DNA of 64,000 nucleotides from Ischnura elegans (taxonomy: Eukaryota > Arthropoda > Insecta > Odonata > Coenagrionidae), in assembly GCF_921293095.1 (NCBI RefSeq), contig NC_060248.1, forward strand, positions 132,630,972 to 132,694,971, read 5' to 3'. Shown in pieces: positions 33,492 through 44,690 of the stretch. The position numbers were made by a program, and so were the translations under genes. How positions within the stretch are numbered: the stretch's first letter is position 1; the number at the start of each line of letters is the position of its first letter. Below the pieces are notes generated by a model. It searched no databases, had not been told where the DNA came from, and saw nothing but the letters and a program-made list of their open reading frames with translations.

Positions 33492-33499
33492 ATACGTTT

Positions 33500-35784
33500 C
33501 ATGTCTACTGAAAGTAGATTTGAAATGATCTTGTTGCACAAATGGTGTCAGAATGACTATTTTCGCCATGCCAAGGGCCCTGAGTATTACTTCAGACAGA
33601 GAGGTTGTCCACTCATATTTTGTATCTGCTTTTGTTGACAAGTTACACATTTATCTATTATGCTATTACATTGAAAATTTCAGAGCATGTAGTGTTGCAC
33701 ATTGTCATCAATTATTTGTCTGTTGAATATAAAAAATTGCAATTGAGAAAATGCAGAGGTAAATTTTGTAATCTGAGATACAGAAAAATATTGGGCAAGG
33801 TCTACTCTGATTACCATGAAAAATTCAAGATGATAGCAAAATTTTTCTGCAAGCAATCCGTCCAAACAAAAAAAAGACAAATGAAGCAGGTGAAGTATAC
33901 GCGCCCTTGTAAGAATTTGGTGGCGGCTCCACATGACGTGAGAAAGAGAGGGAAAACATTTTCGTAGTCATCTTTAGGTCTCCATAAAACGGATGCCAAT
34001 GGAAATGAGAGAAATATTAACTTCAGCAGACTCCGAGGATAGTATTTCCGTATGTCATGAACTCTGTACTGTATGGAGGAAAATTGGTTAAACAAACGTG
34101 AAAAGGAACGAATTTACCTCTGCACATGCGATCCAGATTGAAAGAAACGAAAGTTCAGTTCACGTGATCCCCCGATAGGTCTCCAATTGGCTGATTCCAA
34201 CGATAGCGTTTGTTAAAATGCTTTAAAAATAGAAAGGAAATTTTATTTCGATTAATATTTTTACTCCCAAATAAGGATTGGTATTAAGGAATACAAGAAA
34301 GTCTATTAATAAAAATTTCATTTCATGACATAATCCACGTGACAGTAGCGATGCGAAGGAGTTTCAACGATACTTTCTCGTTACTGCGCGGCCATAGTGA
34401 GCGCTCTTGTTTAGATACATTAACTGCTGTAGTTTACATCATTTTCTCATTTGGTTGAATTGCGATTGAGATCAGGACGGATGCTCTATCCCTCGATATA
34501 TATCCTAGCCCCGCGCGCGTGTCTTCGGGAGCAGGAGGCGGTGCGCATTCCTCGTCCGTGGACTCGTTTGTCACACTTCCAAACACTGAAATCATGCAGA
34601 CAGAAATGAGGACCGGCGACGGAGATCCAGCGGAATGAAAGACATCGTATCTCGCTTTCTCCAACTCCGTCTTCAGCTCAGAGGGAGGAGACGGTGATGA
34701 GGGGAGGAATGTGTTTTTCAGCTGTTTCGGCGATGGCCGCGGACGGGCGGTGGAGAAGTCTCCTCTCGTGGAAGAATGAATAAAATAGAATTTCAATTAC
34801 GGCCCCTTCTCGACGAACTAATGGAAGTCTGCGAGGGAGGATGTGAACGGAAGGGGTGGGAATGGAAGGAGAGGGTTGGAGAGGAATATCGACGGGGTGG
34901 AATGAAGTCCGGGGACATTTGGATAGAGAGGAAAGCAGAAGGAAGTGTTGCGCCCATGTCGTAGGCATCGCATTTTTGAGAGGACGAGATGTGGGGATGC
35001 GGAATAGACACAAGTTAAATGGTTCCTTGGCGAAGGGGCTGCTATTATATTCTTTTATTATTAATATTACACATTGCTGCAAGTAGACTATTGTCTGGTG
35101 GCAGCATTAGATGTAAACAAATGAATAACAAATGTACCTATCTAATGCAAAGTAAGAAACAGAAAAGACACCTATGGTCAAAAATGATACATTAATTCTA
35201 GTATCATACTACTGAGAATTAACATTGTCCCAATAAACCAATTTCAAACAATCCGTTGAATACATTAATTCTAATATAATACAACTAATAAATGAACATT
35301 GACCCAATTTCACACTCTCCCTATTTGACCACAATGTAATTAAACAATAAGTGATGAACTATTATTCCTAAAAATTTTCGCATTTGCAGGGAAGATCTCA
35401 TAGCGTGGAGCAGTCAGCCCCCTGGAAAATTGAGTCATGGTGCAGTTTTATATGCTTTTCAATCGATTTGCAATGATGTCCGCAGCACGGCGTTGAGAGC
35501 GGAGTGATCCGTTGATGGGGTCGGGTTTCTCAATCTATCACACATGAAATCGCAATTAATTATTAGAATCCTGTCAATAAAGGAGAAAAATAAGTTGCGA
35601 CGAAAGAAGTCAAATCTTTCTTTCACAAGGTCGGATTAAAAAAACGCGAAAATCTTCGCCCCCTTTTTATCAGTCGGTGACGTTATTAAAGATTTGATGC
35701 ATGCAAAAAAACTTACGAAGAACAACGCGAGGCCGATGCGTGAGACCGAACACGAGCTGCAAAGCGGAGACTCACCCTATTTGG
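33500..35784. other. Unassigned DNA
   Basis: No supported gene. The longest frames (33605-33967 plus, 34678-35082 minus) show no recognisable domain. Confidence 0.4.
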
Positions 35785-35905
35785 AATGAGTTCCTGACGT
35801 CATCAACTCATCTGCAAAAAATGTTAAGATCTTCGTCGATCTTTCGCGGCTAATAAGGTTAAAATACAGAAGAATCCTTTTCTCTTTATTCCTCAGTTAA
35901 CGGTA
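35785..35905 (+). repeat. Degenerate repeat, partner at 46.3 kb
   Basis: GAGTTCCTGACGTCAT-AAC-ATCTGC and the following TCGTCGAT...TTTCGC and TCTCTTTATT words recur in order at 46298-46430. Both copies contain TGACGTCA (35795-35802 here). Short and diverged. Confidence 0.4.
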
Positions 35906-36543
35906 CCAGTTAGATATTATTCCTCCGTGGAGCACGGATCTCCTAAACGTCACAAATGACGACCTCTGGAAACCCATTTCAAAACTTTGTCAAATCAGCT
36001 GTCAATGAGCACAGACAAAGTGTTAACCACGGTGATTGTAAATCATGTTATGATAAACACGATCTCGAGGTTTGTTAAAAGAGTGAATTTAATCTAAAAA
36101 TTCCACATACTTACGATAAAATTTGTAACTTTTATTATTTAGAAATTGTGCGTATTTTGACTCCCTATTTGATCAAATTTATGCATTTTAAATGATTTGG
36201 TTTGATTTAAATCCTCTTAGATGTTTTTCACGGTTTTTAAATTCGACTTTCATCCGAAGTCCCTCCACGATATTCTCTCCCCGCCAATTGTACCCTCCCT
36301 GTTGTCCCCTAGGCAACCCACCCAACCCCCCCTCCGACCCTACCTACTTCCCTACCCAACCCACTCCCCTCTCTCGCCTATTGTTCTTCCCACTCTAACC
36401 ATGGAAATTTATACAAGCCTTGTACGAAACATTTCGTTGGTTTAGTGGCCCCTTGGCAATGATGCTTCGTCGTTGAAATCGATCGCGGGATACATGGAGT
36501 TGTGTGGAAAGAGTATCTTATTTAGTGTTCGCAAAAAGTATCG
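35906..36543. other. Unassigned DNA upstream of the Copia element
   Basis: A pyrimidine-rich patch (about 36260-36400) gives proline-rich chance frames. No gene. Confidence 0.4.
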
Positions 36544-36548
36544 CTTTT
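36544..36548 (+). repeat. Copia target-site duplication, left
   Basis: CTTTT, identical to 40447-40451. Confidence 0.85.
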
Positions 36549-36732
36549 TGTTGGTATATACGAATGCAATTTCAATGTTGATTTCTGTGTTACTATGTGC
36601 ATTGTTGTTTTTATTGATTTTCTAATGTATAAGAGTTTAGTATGTGAATTTTAACCAAAGAGGATACATGTTCTGTTAACATTGAAGGGAAGCATTAATT
36701 TCCATCCGCCTTAAATTCTACCCACTACAACA
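36549..36732 (+). repeat. Copia 5' LTR (184 bp)
   Basis: It begins TGTTGG and ends CAACA, and matches 40263-40446 with a single difference (GAAGGGAAGC versus GAAGTGAAGC). It would contain the element promoter. No TATA box is obvious apart from TATATA near its start. Confidence 0.95.
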
Positions 36733-36746
36733 GGTTATGGGCCCAG
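36733..36746 (+). promoter_or_regulatory. Copia primer-binding site (tRNA-iMet internal)
   Basis: GGTTATGGGCCCAG is complementary to CTGGGCCCATAACC, the anticodon stem-loop of initiator tRNA-Met. Drosophila copia is known to use a cleaved 5' half of this tRNA instead of the 3' CCA end, and this sequence implies the same mechanism. Confidence 0.85.
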
Positions 36747-36825
36747 CATTTCATTGAAAAAAAAGGAATCGTTGTTAAATTCGATTTGTAAGAATTTTAA
36801 GGGGAACGATTTAGTTTCCGGAAGT

Positions 36826-39120
36826 ATGGATGACGAAAGATATAAAATTCCACTCTTTGATGGCAAGGAATATGATGAGTGGAAGTTCCGGATGGAAATT
36901 TACTTAGATGAAAAGGAGTTACTGGAGCATGTGAGAGTGCCATTTGAGCAACTGATGGACCCCTATGAAATACAGAGAGGAGACAGTGCTGAAACTCAGG
37001 CAAGTAAAAGTTCCGCTACAGCAGGATTGAAGAAGCTTGACAAAAAGTGTAAAAGGTTCATTATCCAGAGCTTGGGAAATTCTCAGTTACTACAAGTGCG
37101 AAGTAAAGAAACTGCGAATGAAATATGGGCATATTTAGAAAGCAAGTATGAAAAGAAAACTCCCTTGACTAGAATGATGCTGAAAGAGAAGTTAAGCAAC
37201 CTTGAGTTCCGGCCGTCATCAGAGACGTTTGATGAATATTGTGTGAAATATGATGCCCTTATTATGGATTTGAAAAGAGTTGGGGAAATGATAGATGATA
37301 TGGGGAACGTCTTGCAATTCCTAATGACTATGCCTGAGGAGTATGATGCTGTAGTGTCAGGACTGGAGACCTTGGCTACGGAGAGGTTAACCATGGAGTT
37401 CTGTCGTCTTCGTATTAGTGAGGAGGAAGCAAAGAAGAAGGAGAGGAAAACAGGGAGAAGTCCACTAGATGTCACTGATGCTTCTCCCACAGCATTTGCC
37501 GGTTCAAGATACCAAGATAGGAGCCTGAAGAGGTTTGGCAAGTCTCACCTTGTTTGCCACAATTGCAAGCTTCGAGGCCATAAGGTGACCGAGTGTTGGA
37601 GACCAGGTGGAAGGATGTACAAAGGTGCAGATAATTTAAAATCAGGTAATGCACATTGCATAAGACAGGAGTCTTCTGAGGATGAACTGCCAGCGCATAG
37701 TATTGTCACATTTGGAACAGTAAATTACAAGGTAAATAATGTATGGATTCTAGATTCTGGTGCTCCTGACCATCTTGTCACGGTAGATACTCCTGTTGTT
37801 AATAGAAGAAAGCTAAAAGAATTTGTTAATATTGGTGTAGCCAAAGCAGGCACATATTTAATCTCGAAAGAAATTGGTGATGTTTATGCACTGACTTATG
37901 TTGATGGGAAACCAAGGAAAATAGAACTAAAGAATGTATTGATACTTGAAAATTTAAAATGCAACTTAATTTCTATTTCTAGGTTAGAACAAAAAGGTTT
38001 CAAAGTTATTTTTGAGAAAGGTTCATGTACTATTAATAAACATCAAGCTGTTGTAGCAGTGGGATGGAGAGAGTCAAATATGTATAAATTGGAGTTAAAA
38101 GAATTATCTAATGTCGAGGCATTTATTGGTATCAGTGATGGACAATTGTGGCACCGGAGATTGGGTCACATAGGAGTTGATGGGCTGAAGCAGATTGGTA
38201 AAGCGGTAGATGGACTGTGTGAGTTAAATGCTAAATATGATTTGTGTGATATTTGTGTACAAGGGAAACAGGCATGTCTTCCACACAATCAGAGTAGAGA
38301 AAGGGCTCGTAGACCGCTTGAAATAGTCCATAGTGATGTATGTGGACCTATATCACCCACTGCTTACAATGGAGTAAAATACTTGCTGACTTTGATAGAT
38401 GAATTCTCTCATTTTACGGTAGTGTATGGTTTAAAAAGGAAAAGTGAAGTAATAAATTATTTTACAATTTATGAGGCGATGGCAACTAGCAGATTCTCTT
38501 CTAAGATATGTCAGTTTAGATGTGACAATGGAGCAGAGTATGTGAATGAGAATGTTAAGATTTTTTTTCAGGAGAAAGGAATTCAGTTTGAGTTAAGCAA
38601 CCCACACACATCTCAACAGAATGGGATTGCAGAGAGGATGAATAGAACTATTTTAGATAAAGCCAGGTGCATGCTTTTGGGGTCCAGTTTAAGAAAAACA
38701 TTTTGGGTGGAAGCTGCTATGACTGCAGCCTACTTAATTAACAGGAGTCCAACTAAAGCATTAGATAACGGCAAGGTTCCAGCAGAGATGTGGTTTGGTT
38801 TCCGTCCAGATGTAAGTAAGTTGAGAGTGTTTGGATGCGTGGCATTTTCTCGTAAAAACAAATCTGAATTAAAGAGCAAATTTGATGAGAGAGGAAAGAA
38901 ATGTATTTTGCTTGGTTTTTGTCCTAATGGGTATAGATTGTGGACCCTATCGGAAAGAAAAGTAATTTCTGCTTGTGATGTTGTATTTGATGAAAGCAGG
39001 AGCAAGTTCTCAGGTGAATTTTGGGATGATGATATGTGGGAGAATTCACAGGATAGCTCAAGGGAAGAGGAGAAGCAAGGTGATCAACTTGATAAACAAC
39101 AAAGCAACGTGATACGGTAG
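36826..39120 (+). pseudogene. Copia gag-protease-integrase frame
   Basis: The frame is open upstream to 36754, but the first ATG (36826, reading MDDERYKIPLFDG) is the likely start. Gag: UBN2-type region through about 37500, then a CCHC zinc knuckle (CHNC...GHKVTEC, 37555-37596). Protease: DSGAPDH with catalytic Asp at 37753; the fourth position is Pro where Ser/Thr is usual. Integrase: HHCC finger (His 38152 and 38167, Cys 38245 and 38254) and the catalytic triad Asp 38335, Asp 38524, Glu 38632, spaced D-x62-D-x35-E as expected. The GAG-pre-integrase region precedes the finger. The frame ends at TAG 39118-39120 because of a frameshift within a local duplication, cutting it off from the reverse transcriptase. 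In an intact element this would be one polyprotein with the downstream frame. Confidence 0.93.
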
Positions 39121-39292
39121 ATTTGGATTATCCTGATAGTAAGGGTAAAAAAGAGGTAGATCTGGGATTAAGGAGGAGTAATCGGGAAGAGGAGAAGCAA
39201 GGTGATGAACTAGATATGGTAGATTTGGATTATTCTGATAGTAAGGGTAAAAAAGAAGTAGACCTGGGATTAAGGAGGAGCATTCGAGTCAG
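39062..39292 (+). repeat. Tandem duplication inside Copia pol
   Basis: Unit 1 (39062-39183) and unit 2 (39184 to about 39292) both run from GGGAAGAGGAGAAGCAAGGTGAT to GGATTAAGGAGGAG. Unit 1 has about 20 extra bases between GAT and GGTAGATTTGG (about 39093-39114), which is what shifts the frame. Confidence 0.8.
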
Positions 39293-40127
39293 GAGGAGGC
39301 CAGAAAGTTTAAAAGAAAACGCTACTTTGGCACCTACAATGAACTGTAAAGAGTTCTTCTCTGAGGAGAATTGTAATAAAGGAAAATTGCATACAGAGAA
39401 TACGGCTTCATGCCTAGAATATTATCCTATTGATGAGTTATGTTGTGCATTGAATGCAGTGTTTTTTTGCTATAGTGTTCCTGAGTCTTTTGGTGAGCTA
39501 GAGAAGAGATGGGATAAAGAGAAATGGCTAAAAGCTGTGGATGATGAAAATTCAGTCATTACTAAAAAAAATCACACATGGGAAGTAGTAAAATTACCCG
39601 AGGGAAGGAAATTAATTTTTAAAAAGTGGGTTTTTTTTGCCATTAAGGAGGATAGTGAGAGATACAGGACAAGACTTGTTATTAAAGGATGTTCACAAAG
39701 GAAAGGTTTAGATTATTCCGATACATATGCTCCTGTAGCAAAATTATCAACTCTGAGGACCGTCTTGTCTGTATCTAATTATAAGCAATATTTTGTGCAT
39801 CAACTTGATGTTAAGAATGCTTTTCTATGTGGTGTGCTGAAGGAAGATATTTATATGCCTCCGCCACAGGTAGTAAAGGTTGAAGAAGGCTTGGTGTGCA
39901 AATTGAAAAAGACATTACATTGTTTAAAGCAAGCCCCTAAAGAATGGAATGCTAAATTTCATGGTTTTGTAAAAAAAAAGAAAAAAAAACTTGTTTTTGT
40001 TCAGTGTCAATCTGACAGATGTTCGTATGTGAGAATTGAGTGCAATGTTACCGTGTATCTGTTATTATACGTTGATGATTTTTTAATCTCTAGTAATGTG
40101 ATTTTCTGTCAAAACCAATGTCATTGA
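39123..40127 (+). pseudogene. Copia reverse transcriptase frame, truncated
   Basis: The open frame continues the polyprotein in a different phase (minus one relative to the upstream frame). It holds the integrase-RT linker, then the Ty1/copia RT domain: KKNHTWEVVKLPEGRK, KGCSQRKGLDYSDTYAPVAK, motif A LDVKNAFLCG (Asp at 39807) and the catalytic YVDD (40068-40079). Just after the YVDD box (FLISSN) homology stops and nine unrelated residues precede the stop, so the thumb and RNase H are gone. A-rich stretches at about 39968-39990 encode a lysine run that looks like slippage expansion. An in-frame start codon is not obvious, supporting the view that this is the downstream part of a broken polyprotein. 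Confidence 0.92.
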
Positions 40128-40230
40128 TGTGGTGTATATATCCTCAGAAAACCAGAGGGCAGACATCTTCACAAAACGTTTGTCATTTGAACAGTTTTCT
40201 AAAATTAAAAGAGAACATAGGTATGTGTGA
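40110..40230 (+). pseudogene. Copia RNase H C-terminal remnant
   Basis: In a third phase the sequence reads VVYISSENQRADIFTKRLSF and ends at TGA 40228-40230. ADIFTK is the conserved end of copia RNase H. It lies only about 80 bp after the YVDD box, where several hundred residues normally intervene, which marks an internal deletion with its junction near 40095-40125. Confidence 0.88.
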
Positions 40231-40253
40231 AGTGTAAGTTTAACATGGAAATT

Positions 40254-40262
40254 GAGGAGGAG
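40254..40262 (+). promoter_or_regulatory. Copia polypurine tract
   Basis: GAGGAGGAG lies immediately upstream of the 3' LTR, the position and composition of a plus-strand primer. Confidence 0.85.
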
Positions 40263-40446
40263 TGTTGGTATATACGAATGCAATTTCAATGTTGATTTCT
40301 GTGTTACTATGTGCATTGTTGTTTTTATTGATTTTCTAATGTATAAGAGTTTAGTATGTGAATTTTAACCAAAGAGGATACATGTTCTGTTAACATTGAA
40401 GTGAAGCATTAATTTCCATCCGCCTTAAATTCTACCCACTACAACA
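40263..40446 (+). repeat. Copia 3' LTR (184 bp)
   Basis: Matches 36549-36732 at all but one position. Confidence 0.95.
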
Positions 40447-40451
40447 CTTTT
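40447..40451 (+). repeat. Copia target-site duplication, right
   Basis: CTTTT, identical to 36544-36548. Confidence 0.85.
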
Positions 40452-41164
40452 GTCCATTTATTTCATTGTTGTCACGGGTCAGCATACTCGTATGCACTTC
40501 TTGATCCTGACAAACCGATTGCACTTCGTCCACGAGGAGAAATGTCGAGTTTCATGAGTTGCACGGATCGGTCATTTAGCTTTGGATGATAACTGTCCGT
40601 ACAAATTAGTTGTAGTGGGGACATTGCACTAAGTACAACCCTGAGGGATGCGTTGAGAAAAAAGTGTCGAAGCGAGGCCCTCTAGTGAACCTTTTGTGGA
40701 TGGGGTGGTTTTATTGCGCTATCAAATGCGGGGGTCAGAGGGGGCGGGTTGTATGGTTCGTTGTCCGATCGGAGCTCGACATGTGGCCGACAATTTGTCA
40801 GTGTCGCGTGGTGCACGAGGGGACACCAGTCCCTTCCTCCCCAGAGGGACGTCGTGCCCGCCGTGAAATCCCTCCTCGGGTCGGCGTGGGTCGCGAGGGA
40901 CGAGTGAATCCGCGATTGTCAACTCCCTGCGAATGGAAAGGGGCCCGCTTCTTGCCTTGCCGTCATCGCCTCGCGCTCGTTGAAAAGTCACCGGGGATTT
41001 TGTCGCAAGCACCGCGTCCTCCAGACAATTGAATGGCTATCTCCACGCGCAGCTCCAGGGCTCAGCTGAAAATTATAAATTAATGAGCACTGCATGAAAT
41101 AAGTAACTTTCAGTCACGCGCACCGGTGTAAATATACGACGTGGATGAAATTCGCCGCGAAAAA
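40452..41164. other. Unassigned DNA with GC-rich part (40660-41040)
   Basis: The GC-rich part contains a 122-codon plus-strand frame and a 96-codon minus-strand frame over the same bases. Neither has a recognised domain. Confidence 0.35.
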
Positions 41165-41232
41165 AATCATTTGGCTTAACCGGGATTCGAGCCCGGATCT
41201 CCCGAGACCTACACTCCTTACTCGGTCAACCC
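41165..41232 (-). repeat. tRNA-like SINE head or tRNA pseudogene
   Basis: On the minus strand an A-box-like TTGACCGAGTAAGG (about 41216-41229) is followed by a perfect T-arm-like stem-loop CCGGG-CTCGAAT-CCCGG (41180-41196), whose loop contains the B-box core. No acceptor stem closes the structure, so it is a tRNA-derived SINE head or tRNA pseudogene. The start resembles the unit at 9243. Confidence 0.55.
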
Positions 41233-44200
41233 AGTCTCAATTTCGCTTTGGATTAAAACGAATTCGTGGAGTAGCTGGTGGAATGAATACCTTACCAGTA
41301 ATCGGTATATCTAGGCTCAAAACCCGGCTAATGCACGTGTTTTTTTAAATGATGTATTTCATCTTGGTGGTTTTAATGAATTAATGGCTGTTAATTGGAA
41401 TAAAGTGATATCCTGACAGCCCTCTTCTCTATCTTGAGTGTTAAATTTAATAGAGGTAAAATGAAATGGCTACATAGATGACCGGATCAATGGATCACCG
41501 TTTAAACACTTCTATCACCAGAATCAGCTAATTACCGATCTTTCCTGTCGCGGAAATATTGGAAGGCGAGAGAGAGGGCGAAGAGATGGCCATGAGCGAA
41601 AAATTACTCGTTTCCTATCCTTGCTCTGATATTTTAGTTTCTGAGCACAGTCAGGTGATGGTGGATATGTACGATCATTAAGAGGCTAATTTGGAGCTCA
41701 TTTTGAGGATAAAGAGACTTCCTAATTATGTTTCTTTCACTGTTCATGAAACCCTCCTGTAGTTCAGCCAGTAGATTGTAAAAGGAATGATATCAAGTAT
41801 TAGGTGCGGAAATTAGTCAGTAATGTTTGTAAGCACATAGACACCTATTATAAGTATTACTTCTTGTCAAATGGAATTTAAATATGGAATATACGAGTTC
41901 TTGTATCAAGTTTTTTTTAAACAAATTTACGCATGTTTAATTACATACATTTTATGACTTGTCCCGTTTTTGACATCAATTTCTCAATAATTTCGTTTAG
42001 AATCGATATCAATAAGTTTATTTTGGGGCCATAAGGCTGCGATGATTCTTAATTCACGAAAATTAAGTTCTGAAAGTAAAATGCAGCAGGCAATGTAGCA
42101 GCGAAATTGATGCAATACCAAATTTTCGCTGGTATTATCAAATAGGGAGCGATGCATCCACCACAATAAGCGCGGTTTAGTATTTTGCTCCAGGTACTAA
42201 AGATCCGTCAGATGTGGAGGAAATTTGGGGCGAACCGCAGAATGCCGTAGCCGCGTGGGCGTTCTATGTGCAGCTGATCGTCGTGTTGGGCGTCGCGTGT
42301 GGCTCTGCTTCCGGTGCATAGGGACATGAGTAAATGGCGAGGAAAGGTTTTTTTTATTTTGGAAGGGAGGTCACGGAGGCGATTTGAGAGGGAATGGGGG
42401 TGTACTATGAGAGGATACGCATAAGGGAGGGGGGGTACGGGGTGCTTCCGGGGCGGAGGGTGGGGGAGGGAGGGATGTGGGCGTGTGAGATATGGGAAGA
42501 GGGGATGATTTTTGGTTCGGCCTCAGAGGGTGATGGTGGTGGAATGGGTGGAGCAACATTTGGCGTTCTGGGGAGGTCGCTTTCATAAATGAGATGGTGG
42601 GGTCACGGTCGTCAATGAGGCCGATTTCACGGTTTGGGGGAGGTGTGTGTGTGTGCGTTGGTGGAGCCTCGCTGCATAAGGCAATTGGGCAACACCCTGA
42701 CGTGGAGGTGATTCCGTGTAATCTCAACTCACTCCCCAATCCGACGCTCTCCGATTCCTTTCATTCAAATTTTGGATATTAAGAGCTCGTTGTACGGAAA
42801 GAAAAAATACCAAGTGGCAAATTAATAAGAAATTTAAAGGGCACGAAAGTCGGGAAATTTATTGGCATTGGAGTGTCTATGTATAAGTAAATCCAAAGAA
42901 AAAAAGCAATAATTCAATGGATATATGTATCAAATGATTGCAATTCCAATCCAATTATATCATATCTGTGTGAAATCCAATCAAACGATAGCGTTATTGA
43001 GAGGTATGGTATTAAGATAAAGGGTTTTTGTCAGGTGATATCCAATAAGTTCACATTTCCAGTGTATAAATTCGAACGTTTTCAATGAATATCAAGCATA
43101 TTAAAAAATTCTTTATAAATTTAAACAATGCTGCAGAAAATAATTGTATGTATCAGAGGAATGTTATGCGTGAAAAAGAGAAGGATTTAATTTCGAAATA
43201 TTGCATACTTTTCATGTTTTCTGTTCGTCACATCAGTCAACACTTTTTTGTAAAATACTAGTGTGCACGTTTTTCCCCACCCTCTCTTCCCCCAATGCAC
43301 CGGTGCACGTGGAGAGGGTGATCGGACGCCCGTGACGAGTCTATTTGACGCACCCCCTCACCCACCCTCCGACAACTGCGGAAAAAAAACCACGCGCCAA
43401 GCGAGCGCCGGAACGAATCACAGCCAAATGTTCTCTTCCGGGCGCGGCTTTCACGAATTTCACTCGGCGGAAAAATGACCAGCCTCCTCTCGCATGCGCC
43501 GAATTGCAGCAAATCCTGAAAAAATAGCAGTTTACCTCGCTCTTTCCGAGTCACTGAATCACGATCTGGTCGCTTTCATTCATCTGGGTACATCCGCGTT
43601 CTGCCCCGCAAGCCGTCCAAGTAGGTTTGTAGTGGTGGACATTAGGACACCGATCATTCGCTCATTTTTTAGCATTAAAAGTTACGTCTGTAAAATGGAT
43701 TAACTAAAGCCAAGCATTTATTAAATTCCCGTATTTTTCGAAGGAAATCATTATGGCCCGTTTGGAAAATCATTTGAAAAATTTCTCTGGGAAATTTTCG
43801 TTTGTGAAGGACCAGGAAAAGCAGTGTATAGTTCTAAAATGGCGTTCTACGTTTTGATCTGATATATATTTGTCCTTTTAACGGTCTTTGGCTAGCAAGT
43901 AACCTCCGAGTCACAAGCGGATCTCAACTTAATCCGAGTAAATCTAAGTTAAGCTCTCAGTTCGCTCGTTGCGGATACCCTTCGCACTCATTTCATTTGC
44001 ATTTATTTCGCTCATCTCTGCGCGCGGCGACCAATATTCTCGCAATCAACCCAGATCTTTGTATGGATGGGTAAGAGCAAAACAAACCTCGGACAAAAAG
44101 GCGTGTGAATGTATGTCAAGGGATTAGAGTACTGGTACTCTGGGCCACCTTGGGTTTCGGACAACCTTTCGGGCAGTGTTATCCAATCTCACTGTTCAAC

Positions 44201-44319
44201 ATAAGGCTAATACTCTCCCCGTACCTCACTTTCTAGAATAATAACAACTTCTCCATGTCTGTTTCCATTCGATTGCGAGATAATGGATTTGATATAGAAT
44301 ATGATATTACCTATTATTT
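41233..44319. other. Unassigned DNA with G-rich island (42360-42760)
   Basis: G-rich on the plus strand at 42360-42660, including a short GT repeat (about 42641-42654). The 122-codon minus-strand frame there is proline/serine rich and compositional. GC-rich sequence also occurs at 43260-43620. No gene recognised. Confidence 0.4.
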
Positions 44320-44690
44320 GAATTGTATGGATTTGAGATCTGGACGTTAAGCAAAGTATCAGAATAGAAGCCTTAGGAAACAAACAAATAACTAAGAGTG
44401 CTCTACAAGTATCCCGGCATCATTGCCCAAAGTTAAAGCAGAGGATTAAGATGGGCTGACAACGAGGACAGGAGGAAACTAGACCCCACATAGAGGATGA
44501 TAGCTGTAAATCTTCCAAGAGGCAGACAACAAATGGGGCGCCCAATACTCCAACGGTGGGTGCATCAAGTGCAGAGAGATATGCAATAGCTGAACGGAAC
44601 TGATGTCGGACAGCGATGGGCGGATGTGGAGCGCATTTTGGCGAGGCCAAAATTCTGTGTGTGGTTTGAGTGGTAGCATGGGCAGAGTAA
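44320..44690 (+). pseudogene. LINE C-terminal fragment (plus strand)
   Basis: The plus-strand translation contains WTLSKVSE near the start, and later NLPRGRQQMGRPILQRW, VGQRWADVERI and LARPKFC. This matches the sequence style of LINE C-termini (an RGR..GRP..RW block followed by an R..W....A..R motif). Stops and frame changes interrupt it. It is a short 5'-truncated pseudogene of undetermined clade. Confidence 0.5.

Larger units (their letters stand above)
36549..40446 (+). mobile_element. Copia (Ty1/copia) LTR retrotransposon, defective
   Basis: The structure is complete at the edges: 184-bp LTRs, a 5-bp duplication CTTTT, a primer-binding site immediately after the 5' LTR and a polypurine tract abutting the 3' LTR. 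Domain order is gag zinc knuckle, protease, integrase, reverse transcriptase, with integrase before RT as in Ty1/copia elements. At about 3.9 kb it is shorter than the roughly 5 kb usual for the family, because RT thumb and most of RNase H are deleted near 40100. The polyprotein is also frameshifted near 39085-39120. LTR near-identity means recent insertion, so this defective form was probably mobilised with proteins from an intact relative or decayed very recently. Confidence 0.96.

Noticed and set aside
33605..33967. 120-codon lysine-rich plus-strand frame
   Set aside because: Starts in no clear context, no recognisable domain, overlaps opposite-strand frames of similar length.
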